Shown: positions 1-8,487 of the stretch, one piece after another
Layout: every line of letters starts with the position of its first letter
Numbering within the stretch: position 1 is the first letter of the stretch
Assembly: GCA_009602725.1 (NCBI GenBank)
Contig: WELB01000200.1
Span: 247,506-258,839, forward strand
Source: Spirogloea muscicola
Taxonomy: Eukaryota; Streptophyta; Zygnematophyceae; Spirogloeales; Spirogloeaceae
DNA: 11,334 nucleotides
Direction of reading: 5' to 3'
Position numbers and translations under genes: made by a program
Notes under the pieces: generated by a model
Seen by the model: only the letters and a program-made list of their open reading frames with translations
Database searches by the model: none
What the model was told of the DNA's origin: nothing

Positions 1-63
1 CGCCGTCCGCCGCCGCCGCGGGCGGGGACGCGTGGCGCGACGGCGGCCGCTGACACTTGGCAG

Positions 64-2748
64 CGCCGGGCGCGGCAGCCTGCTGGGCGGCGAGCACCTG
101 GAGGTGGTCAACCCGGAGGGCGGCCAGGAGGACGCCGAGGAGGAGGCCACCAAGGGCCGCTTCAAGCACGGCGTAAGTCCCGCCGCCGCCGCCGCCGCCG
201 CCGCCGCTGCCGCAAGAAGGCTGGCAGCATGGTCGAGGTCGTGACCATGCGGAGCCCTTTGGGCCGCCAAGGCTTGCGCTCGTTCCACCTGTTGATGGTA
301 GCCGGACGGACCATTCTCCGCTGGCGTTCTCCTGGCCAGCTCTGACGGCAGCGGCGCGGCGGCGGCGGCGGCAGCGGCTGCGGCGGCCTGCGAGCTCGGC
401 TGCAATTCCTATGTGCGCTGAGGCGCATGCTCTAGTCTTTCAGCAGGCTGCCTTGAGAGCTGACAGTGCGGCGCGCGCGCCTGGCTCTCGTGGGTGCAGG
501 AGCGCGAGAGCTACTGGAAGATGATGCACAAGTACATCGGCGCGGACGTCACGTCCATGGTCACGCTGCCCGTGCTCATCTTCGAGCCCATGACCATGCT
601 CCAGAAGATGGCCGAGGTGCGTGCCGCACCGCACCCGCTGCCGCCGCCCCAGATCACCGCCAGAGAGCCGGTGGCAAGTGCCGCAAAGTGAGAGAGTGAG
701 AGAGTGTCCTGCGGATGGCTGCGCTGCTCCTCGCAGCTGATGGAGTACACGGAGCTCCTCAACAAGGCGGACGAGTGCGAGGACCCCCAGATGAAGATGG
801 TCTACGCTGGTGAGCACCTCGGAGCCAGCCGGCAAGCACAGCCCTGAGCATTAGATGGCACGTCCAGTGATCAGACTCCCCATGCAGCTCAGGCTGTGAG
901 TTAGCACCGCCGCAGCATGCGTTGGCAATACGGCAAGTGCCAGAAATGCTCACTTGCTAAGCGAACCTGACTCAGGCTGCACTGCCGGCGGGCCACCGTC
1001 TGTCGCTGGGCGTGCAGTGTCATGGGCAATCTCGGTGTACGTCGCCTACGAGCGCACGTGGAAGCCTTTCAACCCCATCCTGGGCGAGACGTACGAGCTC
1101 GCCCATCACAACGGCCTCTCCTTCATTGCCGAGCAGGTGGGCTCCACATGTCGCAGATTTTTGAGTTGAATAAGTCAATGTTCCAAGGCCATCCTCAACT
1201 TCTCTTTACTTGGCAGCAGTCTGCTATGATGATGATAATTGTTGATGTGGCTCTGTGACTGCTGCCGCCAGGTGAGCCACCACCCGCCGATGAGCGCTGG
1301 CCACGGCGAGAACAAGCACTTCACATACGACTGCACGTCCAAGCTCAAGACCAAGTTCCTCGGCAACTCCCTTGACGTCTACCCCGTTGGCCGGTGGGCT
1401 CATGGACTCGCTCTGTGGACCTAGCAACACTCTGGTGTTTCAAAGTTAATGCTCAATGCAAGTCAATGCATGAGTTCCCGTGGACATTGAGCAGCAAATT
1501 CTTAGCAGATTCAATATGCTGCTTGAGCAATGGAAATTAGAGCACATAGCAACTTTCCTTCTGGGCTGGGCTGCCCGGCCAGGACAAAGGTGGTGCTGAA
1601 GAAGTGCGGCGACGTCCTGGACCTTGTGCCGCCGCCGACAAAGGTGCACAACCTCATATTCGGCCGCACGTGGATCGATTCGCCCGGCGACATGGTCCTG
1701 ACCAACACGACAACCGGCGACAAGGTCGTGCTGTACTTCCAGCCCTGCGGCTGGTTTGGGTGAGAGGAGCTTCTCCACCAGCACCAATGCTTATGTCTCA
1801 GAATAAAGGATCACCATCATACCACTTCGCAGACATTCTGAGATGCCATGACATCTTACAATTGTCGCAGTCTAGTGCGCCATAATAGTAAAGCAGTGGC
1901 CACAGAGCGGGTGAGGGAATTCCACTTGGTTAACTCTGGTCAACTGCCGGCTTGTGCAGGGCTGGGCGATACGAGGTGGACGGGTATGCCTACAACGCGG
2001 CGGAGGAGCCCAAGTACATGATTACGGGCAAGTGGAACTCGACGCTCAGCTGCCAGCCATGTGATGCCGAAGGCGAGCCGCTGCCTGGTTCGACAATGGC
2101 AGAGGTGTGGCGCGTTGCGGACGCGCCCAAGGGCGACAAGTTCCAGTACACGTACTTCGCGCACAAGTTGAACAGCTACGACACTGCGCCCCGAGGGCTG
2201 CTGCCCTCTGACTCCCGCCTACGGCCCGACCGCTCGGCGCTGGAGGCCGGCGATATGAACAAGGCTGGCATTGAGAAGACCAGGTGCTCCAATGACCACC
2301 GTCTTGAAGCCAATATGACCTCCTCAGGAGCAGTGGCTTGCTTACTTGTCCTTACACTCCTAATTCAGAAGCAATGACATCTTCCTTGGCAGTTGCTCAC
2401 CTCTTATGCATCTGTCCTGCTAATATCCATGTGCATGCTCATTTCAGGCTGGAAGAGCGGCAAAGAGCAGAGAAGCGGGAGCGGGAGGCCAAGAAGCGGC
2501 CGTTCAGCCCGCGCTGGTTCAAGCTCTCGGGCGAGACGGTGCAGACGCCGTGGGAGGCACTGGAGACGTACGACTTCAACGGCGCGTATGCCGAGCACCG
2601 CGCTGCGGTGGAGAAGGAGGCCTCCGCGGCCGAGGGCCTGCAGCAGGCCTCCACGGAGTTCTCGCCATGGCAATTTGACTCACTTGACGACTCAGTGCCC
2701 GAGCCCAAGGCCACCGATGGCATCATTGCCAGCAGCAGCCACAACTGA
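64..2748 (+). CDS. ORP3A: ORP3-type oxysterol-binding protein-related protein, 8 visible exons, 5' end probably incomplete
   Basis: This gene encodes a short OSBP-related protein with a lipid-binding (ORD) domain and no PH domain. The family moves sterols or phosphoinositides between membranes such as ER and Golgi. Exons read from the translation and splice sites are 64-172, 500-616, 737-809, 1018-1136, 1272-1393, 1583-1759, 1960-2283 and 2448-2748, giving 446 visible residues; all introns are GT-AG. The family signature EQVSHHPP spans residues about 138-145. Other strong blocks are [51 protein letters not shown] and [11 protein letters not shown]. The C-terminal LEERQRAEK block belongs to the usual OSBP tail. 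Length and content match Arabidopsis ORP3-type proteins as I recall them. The first exon resembles their NPEGG-EDAEEEA segment, but no convincing ATG lies upstream; a likely branch point and acceptor (ctgacacttggcag) ends at 63, so an earlier exon probably lies outside the window. A second possible acceptor ends at 78. The stop is TGA at 2746-2748. Confidence 0.93.
180..207 (+). repeat. (CCG)9 microsatellite at the 5' end of ORP intron 1
   Basis: Nine perfect CCG units start seven bases after the donor GTAAGT at 173-178 and end in an interrupted CTGCCG. The tract is intronic in the ORP gene model. It is probably length-polymorphic. It is complementary to the CGG-rich tract at about 351-387 in the same intron. 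Confidence 0.9.
351..387 (+). repeat. Imperfect CGG/GCGGC-rich tract in ORP intron 1
   Basis: A run of CGG units interrupted by CAG and CTG triplets sits about 145 bases downstream of the CCG tract and 110 bases before the acceptor at 499. It has the reverse-complement composition of the first tract, so the transcript could pair the two. Confidence 0.8.
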
Positions 2749-3478
2749 CAGCACCTCAGGCTGCAGGGGCACTGCGAGTCAGAGAAGCCCAAACGGCTGA
2801 TGTACATACCTTGTTCCATCACTGAGCACCCCATCTTCCACAGTATCAGGTATAGTCAGGATGCAGGCTACTCGCGGGCCTGTCTTTCCCATCCACAATA
2901 CCAGTACAGGAGCATGACTTTGAGTGAATGTGTACCCTAGAGCATGCATGTGCAAGGGCGGACTTCTCTGGGTTTACTGTCGCGAGCGTTGATGTCTCAT
3001 ATGTGGTCACAGATGGGCCACAAGCAGCACGCTAGATTCAAACATGACCTCGAAGGTGGCAAAGCACAAGTCGCAATAGAGATTGTGGAGCTGCTTAAGT
3101 ATCCCCAATGTGCTCACATGAATAAGGAGTAAGCATTCAGACTGGCTTCAGAGGCTGTCTACTTCACGGTCGACAAAGTGTACCATCTGGTCCCAAGGAG
3201 AAGGACCTGCAGGTCTCCACATTGCTGGCTGATGACATAGCAAGCACATACTCAAAGATGACATGTCACACCAAGTAAGAGCGGCGCCACAAACTTAATG
3301 AGGAATTGGTCGAAGGGTAGTTGAGGTAAGGGGCCGATGATATGGAGTCACAAGAAGTTGTCTGTTTGACAGCTTGGAGCAGATAAGCGGTGCCGCACTC
3401 ACTGACTAGTGAGTAATAGACGCTTATGTACATTACATTGCCCAGCGACCAAAGATCAAGTATTGGGGTGAACTCTTA
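2749..3478. other. Convergent intergenic region with no recognised gene
   Basis: This stretch holds the 3' flanks of the plus-strand ORP gene and the minus-strand CWF19 gene. Only short open frames occur (longest about 62 codons at 2944-3132) and none resembles a known protein. On the plus strand TGTAC occurs near 2801 and 2931, but I found no exact TGTAA, so the ORP polyadenylation site is not identified. Base composition is close to even, unlike the GC-rich exons. Confidence 0.7.
3433..3437 (-). terminator. Candidate TGTAA polyadenylation signal of the CWF19 gene
   Basis: The minus strand reads TGTAA about 42 nt after the stop codon of the CWF19 gene. TGTAA is the common near-upstream polyadenylation element of chlorophyte algae. 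A five-base motif occurs often by chance; support comes from its position and from the same motif behind the PLATZ gene. Confidence 0.45.
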
Positions 3479-6400
3479 TCAATCCAGCATCAGAGTCCAG
3501 TCATGCGGCGCCCACATCTTTGAGAAGTCCAAGACAGCTTTCTTCTGCTGTTCAAAGCTGACCTGCTTTGGCCTCCGGTGAGAATCCTCCGGAGGCAGGT
3601 CTAGCATCCCCACAATGGTGTCCAGCCCAAAGCTGGGCTTGAAGCTGGTCTCATCGTCAATGACGTGGGCATATCCTCCTTGAAGCCCGAACTCCACATG
3701 GAAGTACGAAAAGTTCTTTGGGATGCTGCTCCGCAACCCCTTTTGCCTTGTATCTATCAGGCGCTTGGCGTTGTGCTGACTCCACTCATCCTCAGCCTCA
3801 TCAATTGCCTGCACACGAATTCGCTCAGCATACAGCAGTCAATGCGATGAGCAAGCCTTCGTGCTCTATGGCAAATGCAGTTGACAGGTTCAGATTGTTG
3901 AAAATTCACACACAAGTGAAGAAAAAGACTCCTGCACGCGTACGCCTCTGCAACTAGCACCTTCTTGAAGTACAGTGGCGCCTCCTTCGCTATCCGCGAC
4001 GGTAGGGGTATGCATTCCACAAAACAGTGCTTCCGCTTCTGGCTGGCCATGAAGGTTTCCAGGAATATGACGTCCTTCTCCTCCTCCTGCGCGAACATCT
4101 TCAAGAGGCACTTCTTGAAGTTGCGCAGCTCCTCCCACACGTCCTCGTCCACGCTACGAGTGGAACCTTCGTGCTGATGACAACAGACGAATCCAAATAG
4201 CTCAGCCAATGAACAGAGAGCTGTCATTGCAGCCACATAGATCCAGATGACATGCAGTGGGAGTTCTGCAGAGTCCTCAGCTTATCCTCATCAAAGGCAC
4301 ACGTTGAAGGCTCAGTGAAGAAGAAATTTGCATTCAGCGGCTGGCTCAAATTCAACCATAGAGCAGTTACAGGTGCAGACCTGCATGGGAACGATGTAGC
4401 AGTGGCCTGCAACAATGGGGGAACGTGGTGTCAGCATGAGGTATGTTCGATTGCCCATCGCAACAATCAAATGCTTTGGCTTCTGCGGGTTGTCAAAGCA
4501 GAGCTGGCAGCGCTCGGACTGTGTCTGCAGCCATCTGGCATCTGCGACCTGCAGCGAGTGCTGCCGCTCTGCTCGCTTCTTGCTGCATAAGACAGTGAGG
4601 GACAACGTTACTGTTGAGCGATGGGCTGCTTGTGACCAACTTTGGTGCTACTTCCCTAAGCTTGTTCTTGCCACTAACATCATCGCCAGGACATGCACAA
4701 AATAGAGGGTGCATCTTAGATTCACAAGTGCCTCCTTTGCAAGCAGCAATATCAAGCAGATGAACTATATGCAGCATCTTGAACACCCTAAGCCTGAATT
4801 ATCGTATCTAATCTTGACCCCCTTAAGTCAGACAAACCCCCCAAAAATCTCACACCTGGTGCCCTTCTTGTTGCGACTCTCCTGCATCTCCAGACCATCA
4901 TCGTGCTCATACTCGTCGTCAACACTTTGAGGGCCCTTATACCGAGACTTGCGGGCAATGTTGGCGGCCAAGTTGGCATCATAGTCGTCCTCACTTGCCC
5001 CGTGCTTCTGCTGAGCCACCAGAGCTTTCAAGTCCAGGCCATCGTCGTCCGCATAGTACCTGCAAGCAAACTCGCCATTCGCTCTTGATTATGAAGCGGG
5101 ATAGAGCACCAGCAGCTAATCTCAAAGCTGCTAACGTGGTGAGATTGTCAGGACCAATTGCTGCTCGCCTCCTCAAGAACCTCAGACTCGACTGTCAAGT
5201 TTGGCTTCACCAAGGTGCTTGCCTGTTCCTCTCCGTGCCAGCGGGCTTGCCATTAGCACTCAGCTCGTAGCGCTGGACTCGCTTCGGCCGCTGCATCTCA
5301 TTGCCCTCCTGGGGCTTCGACATGCCGGGCTTGCCGAAGGCCCCCGCAGCAGCATGCCCCAGCGCATCCACCAATGGGAGCTCCACGACGTTGGCAGCCC
5401 TCAGCACCTCCGCTTGCTTCTGTGTGTTCGGGATAGGACAAAGTCCAAGCCTTATCAGAAGAAAATATACACACACTTTGCCTACTATGTTGCCTTGACC
5501 CTAGCCAGTCTTGCGTGCTTGCTCAAGCAACAGTTATTATGCAGCTAAACCCAAGACCAAAACATCACAGTCTGAGGCCTAAGACCTCAGATGAGGTTTG
5601 CACCATACCTGAAGCTCATCAGCCTCGGCCGCCTTGCCTGCAAGCCGAAGGCGCATGGCCTTAGCCCCCAGCTGATTGGCAGTCAGGCCCCCTGCCACGC
5701 TGCTGGCCACCCTCCCCCCTCCATTGCCACCTCCACTGGCATTGCTCTGTGGGCGCGGCACGTCAGAAGGAGCTGGTGCCGCCTCCGTTGAATTACTCAA
5801 TAAGGCCTTCAGCTTCAGCCTCTCACTCTGAAGCTCCTCCTCTGTGTAACTTGCACCGGTGGTCTCTGGCGCCTGCTCTGTGCTCAAAACCACGCCATTC
5901 TCGTGCTCCGGAGGTACTGCACTGCCACCCTGCGACTCTAAGAAGTTCTTCAGGAAGCTCCCGTCCGACTTATATGTATTCAAGGACGCTGCGGCACCCT
6001 GGAGGACTGCCGCGTCGGCCTCGCGCATCGGCCGCGCCGGCGGCGGCCGCCCACGGTCCCCGCCGCCTCGCCGCCACGACAGGGAGCGGTCCTCGCCGGG
6101 CATCCGCATCTGCGACCGCTCTGATCTCACATCCCGCAGGTAGTCCCTCCCACTGCTACGGGTTCTTGCAGTCTCCTCCCCCGCTTGTTCGGTAGCCCCA
6201 TTGCTCTCACGGCCTCGATCATCAATCCCGTCTCGCTCTTTGCGCTGAGTACTTGTCTTCTTGTCCTCCTGACCCTCCATCTGTCCTTGTCCTTCTGTAC
6301 GACTGCGCTCTCCCCCCCGTGGCAACTTGCTCCCGCGAACCCCTGCTGCTGTGTCGGGTCCCTTCTCGGCGGCAACATCACTGCCACCAACAGAGGTAGC

Positions 6401-7891
6401 CACAGCTGCCGCGTCGCCCGTCTTTGCTTCCACCTCTCTCATCCTCCCCCGCTTGGCGTGCAGGTGGGCGAAGCCGGGTGCAGCCCGGCCGGATGCAACG
6501 CTCGTCGCCATGGATGCCAGCGAGCCCCAGCGGTCCCCCACGACCTGGAAACATCGAGGCGGCGCGCGACGTCTTAGCGTGGGTGGAGTGCGGGAGGACT
6601 GACTGACAGCCTCTGGATAGCTCGCCACGTTGTTGTACAGTCCAGCTTGCGTTGCAGGTCAATGCCTCAAAGTTTAGGGCTTGAGATCTAATTAAGGCTC
6701 TAAGGAGCTATATCGTGGGAAATTAATGTCATAATTGAATTGTCTGCTGGCAGACAGTCTAAGCTTGTGCTGTGTGCAAGGAGGCGGGAGGAGACCTCGC
6801 TGAGACCCTTGCCCTCCCTCGCGGCCAGCTCCTGAGCCCGCTTGAGGGCCTTGAGGCGCCAGCTGGCGCCACCGTCCCCAACCATGGGCGGGCGGGATGG
6901 CCGGCCCGCCCCCGCTGGCCGTGGCTCCTCCGTGGGCATCCCGTCGCCACCGTTTCTCCAGTGCGGGTTGAGCTCTCGGACGTTGCCGGTCGGCCTCTGC
7001 AAGCAAGACAACCCACATGGGCAAACGCCAAGATTTGATGGCCATTCCATATCCACGGGCACGCAAAATCAAGGCAACTCTATTCTAGGTACATGCAAGC
7101 GGGATCTAGGAGGACAATTGTGCCAAAGAGCCTACCAAGGCGTCGCCTTCGAGCTTCTCCTCAACGACTGGGGCGTCCTCCTCCTTGGCTCCGGCTCCAA
7201 AGGGCCGCGCCGGCGCGCTCATCATCCAGTCCAGGCCCGCCGCCTCCCTTGTGACGGGGGTGCTTGCAGCATCTGCTGCACAGTTGTCGCCGTCCACTCT
7301 CATCAGCTCCGCTCGTGTGTCCGCCAAAACGTAGACCCCCAGAACCTAAGCTTACTACTTAGACATGGCCACACAGCCTTTTCCAGGAGCTTCGAACGCC
7401 TCAGAGCACACAACACCGTCGTTGGCCTCGGCCGCTCTTCGGCTGCTCTTATGACGCCTGCAGCGGCTGTCGTACGGCGAGTAGCCCCAAGCAGCACAGG
7501 ACAATTACGGTGGAGCCATAGCCTTGGCTTGCGAGGACATTGGGATAAGGGCCGAGGCAGCGACCTCCAGCGTTCGCCTCCGTTGTCTCGTTGGCTCCTC
7601 CTCCGTCACGCTCGAAGGCGTCCACCGGCCTCGGCCCTGCATCGCCGTGTCCCAGACGGGCCTCGATCCCCGGCGCAACCCACGCCGCCTGCGCGCACCG
7701 CCACGACGGAGCTCACGGGCCGCCTCTGCTGCCAGGGCTGTGCCATCTTCAGGNGCGTTCCGCGGCGACGGCGCGATGGCGGCGCGCGCCTCCGCCGGCG
7801 CCGCCGGCGGGCGGTCCTCCTCCACCGCCCTGCGCTGCGCTTCCAGCCGCAGCACCTCCTCCTGGGACACGAACCTCACGCCGCTCAGCAT
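3479..7891 (-). CDS. CWF19L2: CWF19-like (CWF19L2 type) spliceosome-associated protein, about nine exons
   Basis: CWF19-family proteins sit on the late or intron-lariat spliceosome and are linked to its disassembly and lariat turnover in the nucleus. Well-supported exons in transcript order are 6996-6796, 6544-5609, 5419-5211 (or 5223), 5059-4856, 4582-4381, 4173-3961 and 3808-3479, about 764 residues. An earlier exon ends at 7136 and holds the conserved GLDWM block; its 5' edge is probably near 7345. Exon 1 begins at the ATG at 7891, chosen because MLSGVRF matches the conserved family start. Landmarks are NVRELNPHW, VGDGGASWRLKALKRAQE, VVGDRWGSLASM, GRDYLRDV, SLSW, LTANQLGAKAMRLR, then the CwfJ C-terminal domain 1 (CQLCFDNPQKPKHL, AGHCYIVPMQ joined to HEGSTRSVDEDVWEEL) and domain 2 (SIPKNFSYFHVEFG, AHVIDDE). 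The HIT-like histidines around GHCYIVPMQH are present. The middle exon is Arg/Ser/Glu/Gly-rich. An undetermined base at 7754 and an unresolved exon-1 donor make the first ~130 codons uncertain. The stop is TGA at 3481-3479. Confidence 0.9.
3961..4173 (-). other. CWF19L2: Exon joining CwfJ domains 1 and 2
   Basis: The exon is 213 nt (71 codons), with acceptor GTTGTCATCAG and donor AAGAAG followed by GTGCTA. It ends in PLYFKK and the next exon (3808-3479) starts AIDEAEDEWSQH, which together form the family's conserved boundary. The open frame continues past the donor for about 50 more codons, so an intronless reading would look plausible but would lose this junction. Confidence 0.85.
4381..4582 (-). 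other. CWF19L2: Exon coding the CwfJ C-terminal domain 1 (HIT-like) core
   Basis: This exon carries the C-x2-C pair (CQLCFDNP), the PKHL block and GHCYIVPMQ. The first base completes a serine codon split by a phase-2 intron (acceptor TTATGCAG), and the exon ends CCCATGCAG before the donor GTCTGC. The next exon starts with histidine, which restores the family's PMQH sequence across the junction. This exact fit supports both splice sites. Confidence 0.85.
5211..5419 (-). other. CWF19L2: CWF19 exon with two competing in-frame donors (GC and GT)
   Basis: The exon starts after CACACAG in phase 0 and encodes the KQAEVLRAANVVELP block. Its end is ambiguous: AACAG followed by GCAAGC (a classic GC-AG donor context, exon end 5223), or CACCTTG followed by GTGAAG (exon end 5211). 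They lie 12 nt apart and both leave phase 2, joining correctly to the G at 5059 before TACTATGCG. The GC choice gives NRYYADDD and the GT choice inserts four residues. Confidence 0.7.
7136..7345 (-). other. CWF19L2: CWF19 exon 2 with the GLDWM block; 5' boundary uncertain
   Basis: The frame reads continuously from about 7345 to the donor TTG followed by GTAGGC, encoding TREAAGLDWMMSAPARP and an acidic stretch. The GLDWM block is conserved in CWF19-like proteins just before the ELNP block. A possible acceptor TAAGCTTAG lies at the 5' edge; the in-frame TAG there means the exon cannot extend further. Acceptors inside the exon (for example TGTGCAG) are also possible. Confidence 0.65.
7754..7754. 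other. Undetermined base (n) inside CWF19 exon 1
   Basis: A single ambiguous base occurs in a GC-rich stretch. Conserved sequence (MLSGVRFVSQEEV) lies before it in the transcript; after it the frame encodes an Arg/Ala-rich tract of no clear similarity that runs to a stop at 7505. A hidden indel here would change the reading frame of the rest of exon 1. Confidence 0.95.
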
Positions 7892-7948
7892 GGCGGCGGC
7901 CTCCCAGAAGCCCCCGGCCAAGACGCCGCGATCGGCGGCGCCGAACAC

Positions 7949-7972
7949 GGCGGCGGCGGCGGCGGCGGCGGC
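7949..7972 (+). repeat. (GGC)8 microsatellite just upstream of the CWF19 start codon
   Basis: Eight perfect GGC units on the plus strand (GCC on the coding strand) lie 58-81 nt upstream of the ATG at 7891, so in the probable 5' untranslated region or proximal promoter. The frame through it is open to the ATG and would give polyalanine, but no ATG lies upstream in that frame, only a GTG at 7978. Confidence 0.85.
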
Positions 7973-8159
7973 GGACACACCCGGGCCTACAAGCTAGGGC
8001 GGAGCCACGCCTTAACCCTAATCTCCACCTGCCAGCCTTTCAACGTTAAAGTAACGAGGGCGCGCCCATCCGGCTAATGTAACGTTTAATCAGACGACAT
8101 TCCGCCAGGCCGCCCACGTTGGCGGTCTCCAGACGAGCGGTGATACACCACTTGGGGTG

Positions 8160-8318
8160 ATCCCGACGGGACCCAGAAGCAGCAGCCATGGCACGACGTG
8201 CCCGCCAGGCACTGGAAGGGTCCCGGGTGTAGGGATTAGGCACCCCAACGAGACCCAGAGGCAGCATGCATGGCACACTCTCGCGCCAGGCACTACTGGG
8301 TTCTGACACCAACCAAAG
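8160..8318. repeat. Imperfect tandem duplication, period about 82 bp (pair A)
   Basis: Two adjacent units share gacccaga-gcagca--catggcac and cgccaggcact at 8170/8252 and 8203/8284, so the spacing is 82 and then 81 bases. By eye the units are roughly three-quarters identical over about 60 bases. A further ccgccaggc near 8102 hints at an older, more degraded copy. No protein or RNA is recognisable. Confidence 0.75.
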
Positions 8319-8470
8319 TGGACTCTCTGGATGTATACCGATGGGAGACTTTCCAGAGGTATTTCATGTATTCTGTGGTAAGATGGACCAACTTGTAGTA
8401 TGGACTCTCTGGATGTATACCGATGGGAGACTTTCCAGAAGTATTTCATGTATTCTGCGGTAAGATGGAC
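8319..8470. repeat. Near-perfect tandem duplication, period 82 bp (pair B)
   Basis: The 70-base blocks 8319-8388 and 8401-8470 differ at only two positions (G/A at 8359/8441 and T/C at 8376/8458). A 12-base spacer separates them. They directly follow pair A, which has the same period. The similarity suggests recent duplication. The reading frame through each unit (MGDFPEVFHVFCGKMD-like) is conserved only because the DNA is; I recognise no protein. Confidence 0.93.
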
Positions 8471-8487
8471 TATCTCCATACTACAAG
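8392..8487. repeat. 13-bp perfect inverted repeat flanking the second 82-bp unit
   Basis: CTTGTAGTATGGA at 8392-8404 is the exact reverse complement of TCCATACTACAAG at 8475-8487. Together they bracket the second copy of pair B, giving a 96-bp element with terminal inverted repeats. I see no direct target-site duplication on its two sides. It could be a hairpin-forming relic, a very small MITE-like element, or a by-product of the duplication. Confidence 0.85.

Noticed and set aside
3757-4236. A 159-codon minus-strand frame as a separate small protein
   Set aside because: Its centre is one CWF19 exon (4173-3961); the flanks are intron read-through. The neighbouring exons continue the family sequence exactly across the junctions.
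8010-8025. A telomere-like aaccctaa sequence
   Set aside because: Only one unit is present, so it is not an interstitial telomeric array.
6842-8077. A 411-codon open frame on the plus strand opposite the CWF19 gene
   Set aside because: It runs antisense to exons with clear CWF19 similarity, crosses the undetermined base, and is Arg/Pro/His-rich in the way typical of shadow frames in GC-rich DNA.
8078-8082. A plus-strand TGTAA as a polyadenylation signal
   Set aside because: No plus-strand gene ends nearby; the motif is short enough to occur by chance.
8080-8318. A tRNA or other structured RNA in the repeat region, suggested by gggtcccgggtgtagg and gggttctgacacc
   Set aside because: No A-box and B-box pair at tRNA spacing and no cloverleaf could be drawn; the similarity between segments is explained by tandem duplication.
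8319-8470. A CRISPR-like repeat-spacer pattern
   Set aside because: Only two 70-base copies with one 12-base gap, in a eukaryotic context.
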